The notes beneath the pieces are model-generated. The model saw nothing but the letters and a program-made list of their open reading frames with translations, was not told the origin of the DNA and did no database searches. The position numbers were made by a program, and so were the translations under genes. From positions 1-47,931 of the forward strand of contig JAACJQ010000149.1 in the NCBI GenBank assembly GCA_016879935.1: a stretch of 47,931 bases of DNA, in the 5' to 3' direction. Below are positions 8,737 through 17,500 of this stretch, piece after piece. The first letter of the stretch is position 1. Each line of letters begins with the position of its first letter. The DNA comes from Archangiaceae bacterium (GTDB lineage: Bacteria; Myxococcota; Myxococcia; Myxococcales; Myxococcaceae).

Positions 8737-9723
8737 ATGCGCGTCGAAGTCCTTCAGTGGCTGCAGTGTCCCGAGACGAATGAACCGCTCGAGCTCGCCC
8801 CGGGCGCCGAGACGGCCTCCGACGGCCACGTGATGCGCGGCGTGCTCACCACCAGGGGCGGCAAGCGCTACGACATCGTCGACGGTGTGCCCGTGCTCAT
8901 TCCCGGCTCGACGACGTCGCTCGAGAAAGAGACCGCCGACCGCTTCGCCGAAGAGTGGCACCGCTGGAGCGAGCTGCGCGATTACTACGAGAAGCAGTTC
9001 CTCGACTGGGTGGCGCCCGTCTCGAAGGAGGACTTCAAGGACAAGGTCGTCTTCGAAGGCGGCTGCGGCAAGGGCCGGCACACGCACGTCGTCGCGAACA
9101 TGGGCGTCAAAGCCATCGTCTCGGTCGACCTCGGCACCTCGGCGTACGTCGCCTTCCGCAACACGCGCCACCTGCCGAACGCGCACGTGGTGATTGGCGA
9201 CCTGCTCCAGCCGCCAGTGCAGCGCGTGTTCGATCTCGCGTTCTCGGTCGGCGTGCTGCACCACCTGCCTGATCCGCGCGCGGGCTTCGTGTCGCTGTCG
9301 TCGAAGGTGAAGCCGGGGGGCCGCGTGGTGTTCTGGGTGTACGGCCACGAGAACAACGAGTGGATCACTCGCTTCGTCGACCCCGTGCGCAAGCAGCTCA
9401 CCGCGCGGTTGGACTCGAACGTGCTCCGCGCGCTCTCCGCCGTTCCCACCGCGGGCCTCTTCGGCCTCATCAAGGTGGCCTACGACAAGAAGCGGAACCC
9501 CTTCGTCGGCAGCCTGCCCTACGGCGAGTACTTCGCCTCGATGCACGACTTCCCGTTCGATGAGCTGCACAGCATCGTGTTCGACCAGCTCGTGACGCCC
9601 GTCGCGTACTACCTGCGCGGCGACGAAGTGCGGGCGTGGTTCGAGGGCAAGCCGTTCAGCAACGTCGAGGTGCGCTGGCATCGCAAGTACAGCTGGACGG
9701 GGACGGCGCAGATCCCGAGCTGA
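8737..9723 (+). CDS. Trm112-like domain plus SAM methyltransferase
   Basis: A 328-residue protein. Residues 1-60 (LQWLQCPETNEPLEL, then YDIVDGVPVLIPG) match the Trm112p-like small domain, although only one Cys of the usual zinc pairs remains. A class I methyltransferase domain follows with VFEGGCGKGRHTHVV near residue 106 and FDLAFSVGVLHHLPDP near residue 165. The ATG at 8737 is preceded by GGAG at suitable spacing. This domain pair is common in glycan-cluster methyltransferases. It is followed directly by convergent genes. The substrate is unknown. Confidence 0.82.
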   Translation: MRVEVLQWLQCPETNEPLELAPGAETASDGHVMRGVLTTRGGKRYDIVDGVPVLIPGSTTSLEKETADRFAEEWHRWSELRDYYEKQFLDWVAPVSKEDFKDKVVFEGGCGKGRHTHVVANMGVKAIVSVDLGTSAYVAFRNTRHLPNAHVVIGDLLQPPVQRVFDLAFSVGVLHHLPDPRAGFVSLSSKVKPGGRVVFWVYGHENNEWITRFVDPVRKQLTARLDSNVLRALSAVPTAGLFGLIKVAYDKKRNPFVGSLPYGEYFASMHDFPFDELHSIVFDQLVTPVAYYLRGDEVRAWFEGKPFSNVEVRWHRKYSWTGTAQIPS

Positions 9724-9724
9724 G

Positions 9725-9823
9725 TCAGCCGTGCTGCTGCAGCCACTCGTTGGCTGCAGCCTTCACTTTCGATTTCTCTCCCGCGAGATCCTCGGGCAGC
9801 GCGAAGCCCGGTCGCTTCGCCAT
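9725..9823 (-). CDS. possible 32-residue small protein
   Basis: A short frame beginning MAKRPGFALPEDLAGEKSK and ending NEWLQQHG. It starts 10 bases after the epimerase stop on the same strand. Its Lys/Glu/Asp-rich composition is unlike the Arg/Ala/Pro-rich shadow frames of this DNA. The upstream sequence has only a weak Shine-Dalgarno. It may be a real microprotein, a remnant of a longer gene, or chance; no family is recognised. Confidence 0.35.
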   Translation of the reverse strand: MAKRPGFALPEDLAGEKSKVKAAANEWLQQHG

Positions 9824-9833
9824 GCCCGACGGC

Positions 9834-10799
9834 CTACTTCCAGCCGTCGGCCTCGCTCGTCTTGAACCACTCGGCGAAGCGCGCGAGCCCTTCGTCGATG
9901 GGCGTCGTGGCCTTCCACCCGAGCAGCTTCTCGGCCTTCTCGGTCGCAGCACAGGTGAGCGGCACGTCGCCGGGTTGATCCGGCTGGCGATCGAGCTTCG
10001 CGCTCTTGCCCAGCGCCTTCTCGATGCCGGTCACGAGATCGGTCAGCGTCACGGGCCGCGAGCCGCCGAGGTTCAGCACCTCGAACTGCTTCCACGAATG
10101 ATCGAGCGCCGCGATGACGCCACGCACGGTGTCGTTCACGAACGTGTAGTCGCGCGCCGACTTGCCATCGCCGAAGAAGGGCACGGTGTCTCCCCGGCCG
10201 ATGAGGCGCGCGAACTTGGCGATCGCGAGGTCGGGGCGCTGACGGGGGCCATAGACGGTGAAGAACCGCAGCGCGCAGGTCTCGAGTCCGTACAGGTGCG
10301 CGAAGGTGGCGCAGAGCATCTCGCCGGCAATCTTCGTCGCCGCGTAGGGAGAGACGGGCCGATCGATTCGGTCTTCTTCCGAGAACGGAGCGTTCGACCG
10401 CGCGCCGTACACCGACGACGACGACGCGAACACGAAGCGCGACGCCTTCGACTTGCGCGCGACCTCGAGCATGTTCGTCGTGCCGTCGACGTTGACCTCT
10501 GAATAGAGCAGCGGCTGCGCGATGGACGGCCGCACGCCTGCACGCGCCGCGAGGTGAATCACGCCTGCGCCCTGCCCTGCCGCCGCGAACGCCTTCTCGA
10601 CGTCGCCCACGTTGCGCAGATCGCCCTCGACGAAGCTGACGCCGAGCTTCGAGAGCCGCTCCGCCGTGCGCCGCTTGATGGCGGGGTCGTAGAAGGTGTC
10701 GAAGCAGTCGAGCACCGTCACGCGATCGCCGCGTTTGACGAGCCCTTCGGCCACGTGGGAGCCGATGAAGCCTGCGCCTCCGGTCAACAGCACGTTCAT
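9834..10799 (-). CDS. NAD-dependent epimerase/dehydratase, UDP-glucuronate 4-epimerase-like
   Basis: A 321-residue extended short-chain dehydrogenase. The N-terminal Rossmann motif is TGGAGFIGSH, the catalytic set is SSSSVYG followed by YAATK (Tyr and Lys of YxxxK), and RFFTVYGPRQRPDLA is typical of UDP-sugar 4-epimerases acting on uronic acids. The ATG at 10799 overlaps the TGA of the asparagine synthetase-like gene as ATGA, implying translational coupling. It ends with TAG at normal family length, so TAG works as a true stop here. It probably interconverts UDP-glucuronate and UDP-galacturonate, or a close analogue, for the glycan made by this cluster. Confidence 0.85.
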   Translation of the reverse strand: MNVLLTGGAGFIGSHVAEGLVKRGDRVTVLDCFDTFYDPAIKRRTAERLSKLGVSFVEGDLRNVGDVEKAFAAAGQGAGVIHLAARAGVRPSIAQPLLYSEVNVDGTTNMLEVARKSKASRFVFASSSSVYGARSNAPFSEEDRIDRPVSPYAATKIAGEMLCATFAHLYGLETCALRFFTVYGPRQRPDLAIAKFARLIGRGDTVPFFGDGKSARDYTFVNDTVRGVIAALDHSWKQFEVLNLGGSRPVTLTDLVTGIEKALGKSAKLDRQPDQPGDVPLTCAATEKAEKLLGWKATTPIDEGLARFAEWFKTSEADGWK

Positions 10800-12703
10800 G
10801 ACGAGGTCCCCTTGCCGAGCCAGCGCCGGCGCCACAGCTCGAACATCAACAGCGCCCACAACGGCTTGCGGTGATCGACCCGGCCGTTGACGTGTTCATC
10901 GATCAGTCGGCGCACGACGCGCGGCTCGAAGAAGCCGGCCTGGGCGACGGCCTGCTCCGAGAGCAGCTCCTCGATGAGCGGCCGCAGCGGGCCCTTGAGC
11001 CACGCCGCCACCGGCAACGCGAAGCCGTGCTTCTTGCGGTACAGAATCTCGGCGGGCAGCAGCGGCTCGAGCGCCTTCTTGAGCAGCCACTTGCGGCTGA
11101 GCCCACGCATCTTGAGCGTGAACGGCAGGCCCATGGCGAACTCGACGACGCGCGTGTCGAGGAAGGGCGCGCGCACCTCGAGCGAAGCCGCCATCGACGC
11201 GCGGTCCACTTTCACGAGGATGTCGTCCTTCATGTAGAAGTGAACGTAGAAGCGCTCGGCCAGCTCGACGCCCGTCTCTTTGCGGCTCGCGGCGAACGCA
11301 TCGAGCGGCGCGTAGACGTCGGCCACGCCATCACCTGCGGCGCGCCACCGAGGCGTGAGCACCTCCTGCAGGGCTTCGGGCGTGAACGACGCGATCCACG
11401 CCTGGTGGCGGTGGTGCGCCGGTCGGCCGAGCCCACCCAGGAACTGCCGCGCCCGGAAGTCGAGGCTCATGTAGTTGCCCGACTTGGGCAACAACGACGT
11501 GAGCGCGCTCGCCTGATTCCACAACGAGCGCGGCAGGCCCCCCAGGGCCACGCCCAGCGGGTGGGCGAGGAAGCTGTCGTAGCCGGCGAAGAGCTCGTCG
11601 GCGCCGTCGCCACCGAGCGCGACCGTCACGTGCTTTCGCGTGAACTTCGAGAGCAGGTACGTCGGCACGTAGGACGGGTCGGCGAAGGGCTCGTCGAGCT
11701 GATCGGCGATCTGCGGCACGAGGTCGACGCAGGCCTGCGCCGAGAGCGTCTCTTCGTGGTGATCGGTGCCGAGCTGTTTGGCGACCAGCCGCGCGTAGCT
11801 GCTCTCGTCGAAGCTCGCCTCGGAGAAGCCGATGCTGAAGGTCTTGAGCGCGCCACGCGGCACCTCTTTGGCCGCCAGCGCCGTCACCGCGCTCGAGTCG
11901 ATGCCACCCGACAGGAACACGCCGAGCGGAACGTCGGAGACCAGGCGGCGTCGAACCGCGCCCGTCAGCTCTTCACGCAGGCGCTCGCACGCGGTGTCGA
12001 TGGAGGCCGGCAGCTGCTCGAGCAACGAGTGCGGCGGAGCGTCGGGCACCCGGTAGAACTGCTCCACGCGCAGGCGGCCGCCCTCGTACACGGCGAGGTG
12101 ACCCTCGGGCAGCTTGCGCACGCCTTCGAGAATCGAGTCGGGCGACGGCACGCAGTCGAACGCGAGATAGCGCCGGAGCGCAGCAGCATCGACCGAGCGG
12201 GGACACGCCGGGTGCTCGAGCAGCCCCTTGAGCTCGGAGCCGAAGATGAGCCCGAACGCGCCCTCGGCCACGTACAGCGGCTTCTTGCCGAACCGATCGC
12301 GCGCGAGCACGAGGCGCTGGTGCTTCGCGTCCCAGATGGCGACGCCGAACATGCCGTGAATGCGCTCGAAGACGGCCGTGCCCCACTCGAGGTACCCGCG
12401 GAGGATCACCTCGGTGTCTGACTTGTTCGCGAAGACGTGGCCCTTCTGCTCGAGCTCCACCTTCAGCGGCTGGAAGTTGTAGATCTCTCCGTTGAAGACG
12501 ATCGTCGCGTGCGCCGCCGTCATCGGCTGGTGGCCGCCCGAGAGATCGATGATCGACAGGCGGCGAAAACCGAGCGCGCACGGCCCGTCGAGGTGAAACC
12601 CGTCGTCGTCAGGCCCGCGGTGCGTGATGGCTTTGGCCATCGCCCGAACGATTCGTTCTTCAGCCTTCGGTTGCGAGGTGACGAAGCCGACGATGCCGCA
12701 CAT
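10796..12703 (-). CDS. asnB: asparagine synthetase (glutamine-hydrolysing)-type amidotransferase
   Basis: A 635-residue, full-length AsnB-type enzyme. Cys2 after the initiator Met (MCGIVGF) is the class II glutaminase nucleophile, with THRGPDDDG and FNGEIYNF as supporting glutaminase motifs. The synthetase domain has the PP-loop LSGGIDSSAV near residue 265 and GGDGADELFAGY further on. It starts 3 bases after the GT2 stop and overlaps the epimerase start. In glycan clusters such enzymes often amidate uronic acids or act in exopolysaccharide operons rather than making free asparagine. That role is favoured here by the coupled epimerase, but it is inference. Confidence 0.9.
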   Translation of the reverse strand: MCGIVGFVTSQPKAEERIVRAMAKAITHRGPDDDGFHLDGPCALGFRRLSIIDLSGGHQPMTAAHATIVFNGEIYNFQPLKVELEQKGHVFANKSDTEVILRGYLEWGTAVFERIHGMFGVAIWDAKHQRLVLARDRFGKKPLYVAEGAFGLIFGSELKGLLEHPACPRSVDAAALRRYLAFDCVPSPDSILEGVRKLPEGHLAVYEGGRLRVEQFYRVPDAPPHSLLEQLPASIDTACERLREELTGAVRRRLVSDVPLGVFLSGGIDSSAVTALAAKEVPRGALKTFSIGFSEASFDESSYARLVAKQLGTDHHEETLSAQACVDLVPQIADQLDEPFADPSYVPTYLLSKFTRKHVTVALGGDGADELFAGYDSFLAHPLGVALGGLPRSLWNQASALTSLLPKSGNYMSLDFRARQFLGGLGRPAHHRHQAWIASFTPEALQEVLTPRWRAAGDGVADVYAPLDAFAASRKETGVELAERFYVHFYMKDDILVKVDRASMAASLEVRAPFLDTRVVEFAMGLPFTLKMRGLSRKWLLKKALEPLLPAEILYRKKHGFALPVAAWLKGPLRPLIEELLSEQAVAQAGFFEPRVVRRLIDEHVNGRVDHRKPLWALLMFELWRRRWLGKGTSS

Positions 12704-12706
12704 GGG

Positions 12707-13687
12707 TCACTCCCTGCGTTCCGGCGCCTTCGTCTCACCCTTCTCGATGACGGAGCCCACCAGGTACGGCCGCTTGTTCTGGCTCTCGTAGTACGTGCGA
12801 ATGAGCACCTCGGCGAGCAGGCCCGTGAGCACCGCCTGAATGCCGATGAGCGCCGCGATGCCCGAGAAGAGCGGCAGCGGCGTGCTCACGAAGTCCTTCA
12901 GGCCGGTGAGCTTGAGCACCACCGCGGCGATGAGCGCGAACATCGACAGCACCAGCGACGCCATGCCGAAGCCACCGAACACGTAGATGGGCTTGGTGAG
13001 GTACTGGAACAGGAACTTCACGACGATGAGGTCGAGCACCACGCGCGGAATGCGGCCGAAGCCGTACTTCGACACGCCGGCGACGCGCGCGCGGTGGTTC
13101 ACAACCATCTCGGTGACGCGGGCGCCCTGCCAGTGGGCGTAGATGGGAATGAAGCGGTGCATCTCGCCGTACAGGCGCACGCCTTCGATGACGTCGCGGC
13201 GGTAGGCCTTCAGGGTGCAGCCGTAGTCGTGCAGCTGCACGCCCGACAGCCACGAGATGAGCCCGTTGGCCACCTTCGACGGCAGCACGCGCAGGCCCGA
13301 GTCCTGGCGGTTCTTGCGCCAGCCCGAGACGCACTCGTAGCCCTCGGCCATCTTCGCCAGCATCTTCGGAATCTCGGCGGGGTCGTTCTGCAGGTCGCCG
13401 TCCATGGGGACGACCACGTTGCCCTTCGCGCGCTCGATGCCGGCCGCCAGCGCCGCCGTCTGCCCGAAGTTGCGCCGGAACTTCACCAGCACGACCTTGT
13501 GATCGGCCTTCGCGATCTCTTCGAGCACGCTGTACGTTTTGTCCGTCGAGCCGTCGTCGACGAAGATCATCTCGTACTCACGCCCGAACGTGTCGAGCAC
13601 GCCCTTGAGCTCGGTGTAGAGCGCTTTGGCGTTGTCTTCTTCCTGAAAGAACGGGACGACGACCGACAGGTCGATGGACGCAGGCAT
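12707..13687 (-). CDS. GT2 glycosyltransferase, polyprenyl-phosphate sugar synthase type (GtrB/ArnC/DPM1-like)
   Basis: A 326-residue family 2 glycosyltransferase. Residues 1-230 are the GT-A domain with SVVVPFFQEEDN, FVDDGSTDKT, and the DGDLQNDP metal-binding signature of dolichol-phosphate-mannose-synthase-like enzymes. HDYGCTLKAYRRDVI follows, then two C-terminal transmembrane helices near residues 235-300. The ATG at 13687 is taken because the GT-A fold begins there. It probably loads a sugar on undecaprenyl phosphate, which would supply the polytopic GT-C-like proteins encoded at 1065-8615. It is followed within 3 bases by the AsnB-type gene. Confidence 0.9.
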   Translation of the reverse strand: MPASIDLSVVVPFFQEEDNAKALYTELKGVLDTFGREYEMIFVDDGSTDKTYSVLEEIAKADHKVVLVKFRRNFGQTAALAAGIERAKGNVVVPMDGDLQNDPAEIPKMLAKMAEGYECVSGWRKNRQDSGLRVLPSKVANGLISWLSGVQLHDYGCTLKAYRRDVIEGVRLYGEMHRFIPIYAHWQGARVTEMVVNHRARVAGVSKYGFGRIPRVVLDLIVVKFLFQYLTKPIYVFGGFGMASLVLSMFALIAAVVLKLTGLKDFVSTPLPLFSGIAALIGIQAVLTGLLAEVLIRTYYESQNKRPYLVGSVIEKGETKAPERRE

Positions 13688-13737
13688 CGCGTGGCGACCT
13701 AGCAGAACCTGCTCCCCGATCGAGATGATTCCGGGCG

Positions 13738-14433
13738 TCAGATCTCCGCTGCGACCTGACGAAGCACGGCCCCGACGTCGCCTTCCACGATGGTTCCGTG
13801 CGAGGGCACCAACCGGGTGAGCCCGGGGAGCGCCGCGAGCTCGAGCAGCAGCGCCTTCACCGCCTCGCGATCGCGCTGAACCCGCCGACGAACCGGCTTC
13901 GGGAGCTTCGGCGACGGCCCGGTGAACCCGATCAGCCGCATCACCAGCCCCATCACGCCGGCACCGTGAGGCGAGTTGGTGACGAGGTCTGCGGTGAACA
14001 AGGTCTCTCGAGCGACCAGCACGAGCTCTTTGGTGGCGAAACCGTCGACCGCGAAGAGCCGAAGGTCGGGGCCCGAGGGAAAGGCGCTGATGGGCTGGCA
14101 CGCGACCCGCTCTCGCAGCACGGGAACCGCCACGTCGGGAGCCCACGCCGTCACGCCCAGCCGCTCGGCGAACGCCGCAGCGTCGAGCGCGTGAAAATGG
14201 TTGGGGAGCAGCAGGTGTGCCGGCGTGCCGAGCGCCTTGACCTGTTCGAGCGCGGCCTCGGGCAGCGGTATCGCGTTGAAGAAGACGAGGCTGCCGTCGG
14301 AGCGACGGATCACGCTCATGCGCCGGTCCGCGCCGGGAAGCCCGGGCACGTCGTCATCCACCGTCCACAACGACGGGCTTCGTTGGGTGAGCGGCCTGGG
14401 GTGATGCACGGTCCACGGGCGGGGAGCAGCCAT
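13738..14433 (-). CDS. DUF4336-like, metallo-beta-lactamase-fold protein
   Basis: A 231-residue protein starting MAAPRPWTVHH. LLPNHFHALDAAAFAERL and the late RLVPSHGTIV resemble metal-binding loops of a metallo-beta-lactamase fold, as in DUF4336, though the classical HxHxDH is reduced. The start is supported by GGAGAAG about 10 bases upstream. It lies 50 bases upstream of the GT2 gene on the same strand and may be co-transcribed, but its function need not be glycan-related. It diverges from the large flavoprotein gene at 14525. Hydrolase activity is possible but not shown. Confidence 0.65.
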   Translation of the reverse strand: MAAPRPWTVHHPRPLTQRSPSLWTVDDDVPGLPGADRRMSVIRRSDGSLVFFNAIPLPEAALEQVKALGTPAHLLLPNHFHALDAAAFAERLGVTAWAPDVAVPVLRERVACQPISAFPSGPDLRLFAVDGFATKELVLVARETLFTADLVTNSPHGAGVMGLVMRLIGFTGPSPKLPKPVRRRVQRDREAVKALLLELAALPGLTRLVPSHGTIVEGDVGAVLRQVAAEI

Positions 14434-14524
14434 GGCGCAGCAGCTTCTCCATTCGGTGAGCGCTCGTACAGTGCTTGCTGCTCGCACGAATCGCAGTCGC
14501 GAGGCCGTGTGCTAGGTGCGGCCC

Positions 14525-17500
14525 ATGTTTTCGCTGGGCATCGACGGCTTCTCCTTCGACGATCTCTACGCTCCTGCCGGTCTCGAGCGGCTCTACGGCC
14601 GGTTCCTCATGGAGCTGCGCGCGCTCTCCCCTGACGTCGCCATTCAGTACGATCGCTATCGCAGCGCGATGCTCGCCGGCACGCCGCGCGGTGGACTGCC
14701 AGGGCCTCAGGAGTCGGACCTGCTCGTCGCGGTCGCGGCCTTCACCTCGAAGTTCGTCAGCCGGCTGTTCCGCCTCGACAAAGAGCTCGGCGCCCTCTCG
14801 ACCTCGTTGACGAAAGAGCTGGGTCTCTTCGAGTTCAAGCGCGAGTTCGTCACCCGGCGCGTCTTCAAGAAGGGCACCGTCGATCGCCCGACGCGTGACG
14901 AACTGCCAGCGCTCGATGCGCGCATGGCGCTGCTGCTCGAGCTGGGCTTCGGCGCGGTGCTGCCGCCCGTTCCCGATGGGCACCTGCACCACGGCGTCGA
15001 TCACGAACGCGCGCTCGCAGAAGCAGTGCTCACCCTGATGCAGGTGGAGCGGCACTTCGGTGGCCACAAGAGCTCCGAGGTCGCGGTCGCGCGGTGGGCG
15101 ACGCTTCGCACGGCGCTGCTGTCGACGAAGGCCGGCGCCGACGCGTTCGGCTCCACGCTGGTGGGCGACGACCTGACGCAGGTGCGCGGGCTGCTCTCGC
15201 TCGCCGATCGGTGGACCTGGGCGCGCGCCAGCTTCACGCACACGTTCCACGGCTGGAGCACCATTCGGCAGCCGCTCCCGCTCATTCCCGACAAGCTCGT
15301 GGAGCTGAAGGTGCCCGACGCCTCGAAGCCCGAGACGCTCGAAGGCCCCGACGTGCACTTGCGTCGCCGCGACGGCTTCGCGCTCACCGACCCACGCTAC
15401 GGCGCGCGCGAGGTGATGAACGAGGTCGACTACTGCGTCGTCTGCCACGAGCGCGAGAAGGACTCGTGCAGCAAGGGCATCAAGGACAAGGAGGCCGGCG
15501 CGAAGCACACGTTCAAGAAGAACGCGCTCGGCATTCCGCTCGCCGGCTGCCCGCTCGAAGAACGCATCAGCGAGATGCACCTGCTCAAGTCGCGCGGCGA
15601 CTCACTCGCCTCGCTCGCGATGGTGATGCTCGACAACCCGATGTGCCCGGGCACCGGCCACCGCATCTGCAACGACTGCATGAAGGCCTGCATCTTCCAG
15701 AAGCAGGAGCCGGTGAACATTCCGCAGATCGAGACGAGCGCGCTCACCGACGTGCTCGCGCTGCCGTACGGGTTCGAGGTGTACGGCCTCTTCACGCGCT
15801 GGAACCCGCTCAACGTGAAGCGGCCCTTCGCGGCGAAGGCGAACGGCAAGAACGTGATGGTCGTGGGCCTTGGGCCTGCCGGCTACACGCTCTCGCACTA
15901 CCTGCTGAACGAAGGCTTCACCGTCGCCGGCATCGAAGGCCTCAAGGTCGAGCCGTACGCCGACGAGCTGACCGGCAAGAACGGCAAGCCGCTCACGCCG
16001 ATTCGCGACTGGAAGCAGATCGCGACGACGCTCGACACGCGCGTGCTCGAGGGGTTCGGCGGCGTGAGCGAGTACGGCATCACCGTTCGCTGGGACAAGT
16101 CGTTCCTCTCGCTCATTCACCTCACGCTCGCGCGGCGCGAGGGCTTCAAGGCCTACGGCGGCGTTCGTTTCGGCGGCACGCTCACCATCGACGACGCGTG
16201 GGAGCTGGGCGTCGATCACATCGCGATCGCTGCTGGCGCCGGCAAGCCCACGCTCGTGCCGATGAAGAACAACCTGCTGCGCGGCGTGCGGGCGGCGAGC
16301 GACTTCCTCATGGCGCTGCAGCTCACGGGCGCGTTCAAGAGAGACTCGCTGGCCAACATGCAGGTGCGGCTGCCGGCCATCGTCATCGGCGGCGGGCTCA
16401 CGGGCGTCGACACCGCGACCGAGTTGTTCGCGTACTACCCGGTGCAGGTCTCGAAGGTGCTCGAGCGGCACGAGACGTTGAGCGCTTCCATCGGAGAGGC
16501 CGCCGTGTTCGCGAAGATGTCGGCCGAAGAGCTCGGCATCTACAAAGAGTTCCTCGAGCACGGCCGCGCGATTCGGGCCGAGCGTGAACGTGCGAAGCAG
16601 GCGGGCGAGCTGCCCAACTTCGTGCCGCTGGTGCGCAGCTGGGGAGGCGTCTCGCTCTGCTATCGCCGTGGGCTCACCGACGCTCCGGCGTACCGGCTGA
16701 ACCACGAAGAGGTCGCGAAGGCGCTCGAGGAGGGCATTCGCTTCGTCGAGCGCGTGACGCCGGTCGAAGCCCACGCCGACGAGTTCGGAGCGGTGAAGGC
16801 GCTCACCTTCGAGCGCATGACGGTGGTGAACGGCAAGCTCGAGAGCAGCGGCACGTTCGACGAGCTGCCGGCGCGCACCGTCTGCATCGCGGCGGGGACG
16901 TCACCCAACGTCACGTACGAGCGTGAGTACCCGGGCACCTTCAAGCTCGACGCGCGCAACTCGTACTTCCGCAACCACGTCGTCGACGAAGCGGGCGGAA
17001 AGCAGACGCTGCGTGAAGTCCCGGCCATCGACGACATCGGGAAGGAGGCGGGCTTCTTCACTTCGTACGAGAAGGACGGCCGCTTCATCTCGTTCTACGG
17101 CGACAACCACCCGACCTACGCAGGCAACGTGGTGAAGGCGATGGCGTCGGCGAAGGACGGCTACCCGCACGTCGCGAAGATCTTCGAGACCGAACTCTCG
17201 AGCCTGAAGGAAGCCGACCAACCGCAGCGCGACGCGGCCCGCGTGAACTTCTTCGCGAAGCTCGACTCCGTCTTCCTCGCGACGGTCGAGACGGTGAACC
17301 GCCTGACACCGACCATCGTCGAGGTGGTGGTGCGCGCTCCGTACGCGGCCCAGCACTTCCAGCCTGGGCAGTTCTATCGATTGCAGAACTTCGAGCGCAC
17401 CGCGCCGATCGTCGATGGCACGCGACTCACGATGGAAGGGCTCGCGCTCACCGGCGCCTGGGTCGACAAAGAGAAGGGCCTCATGTCGACCATCGTGCTC

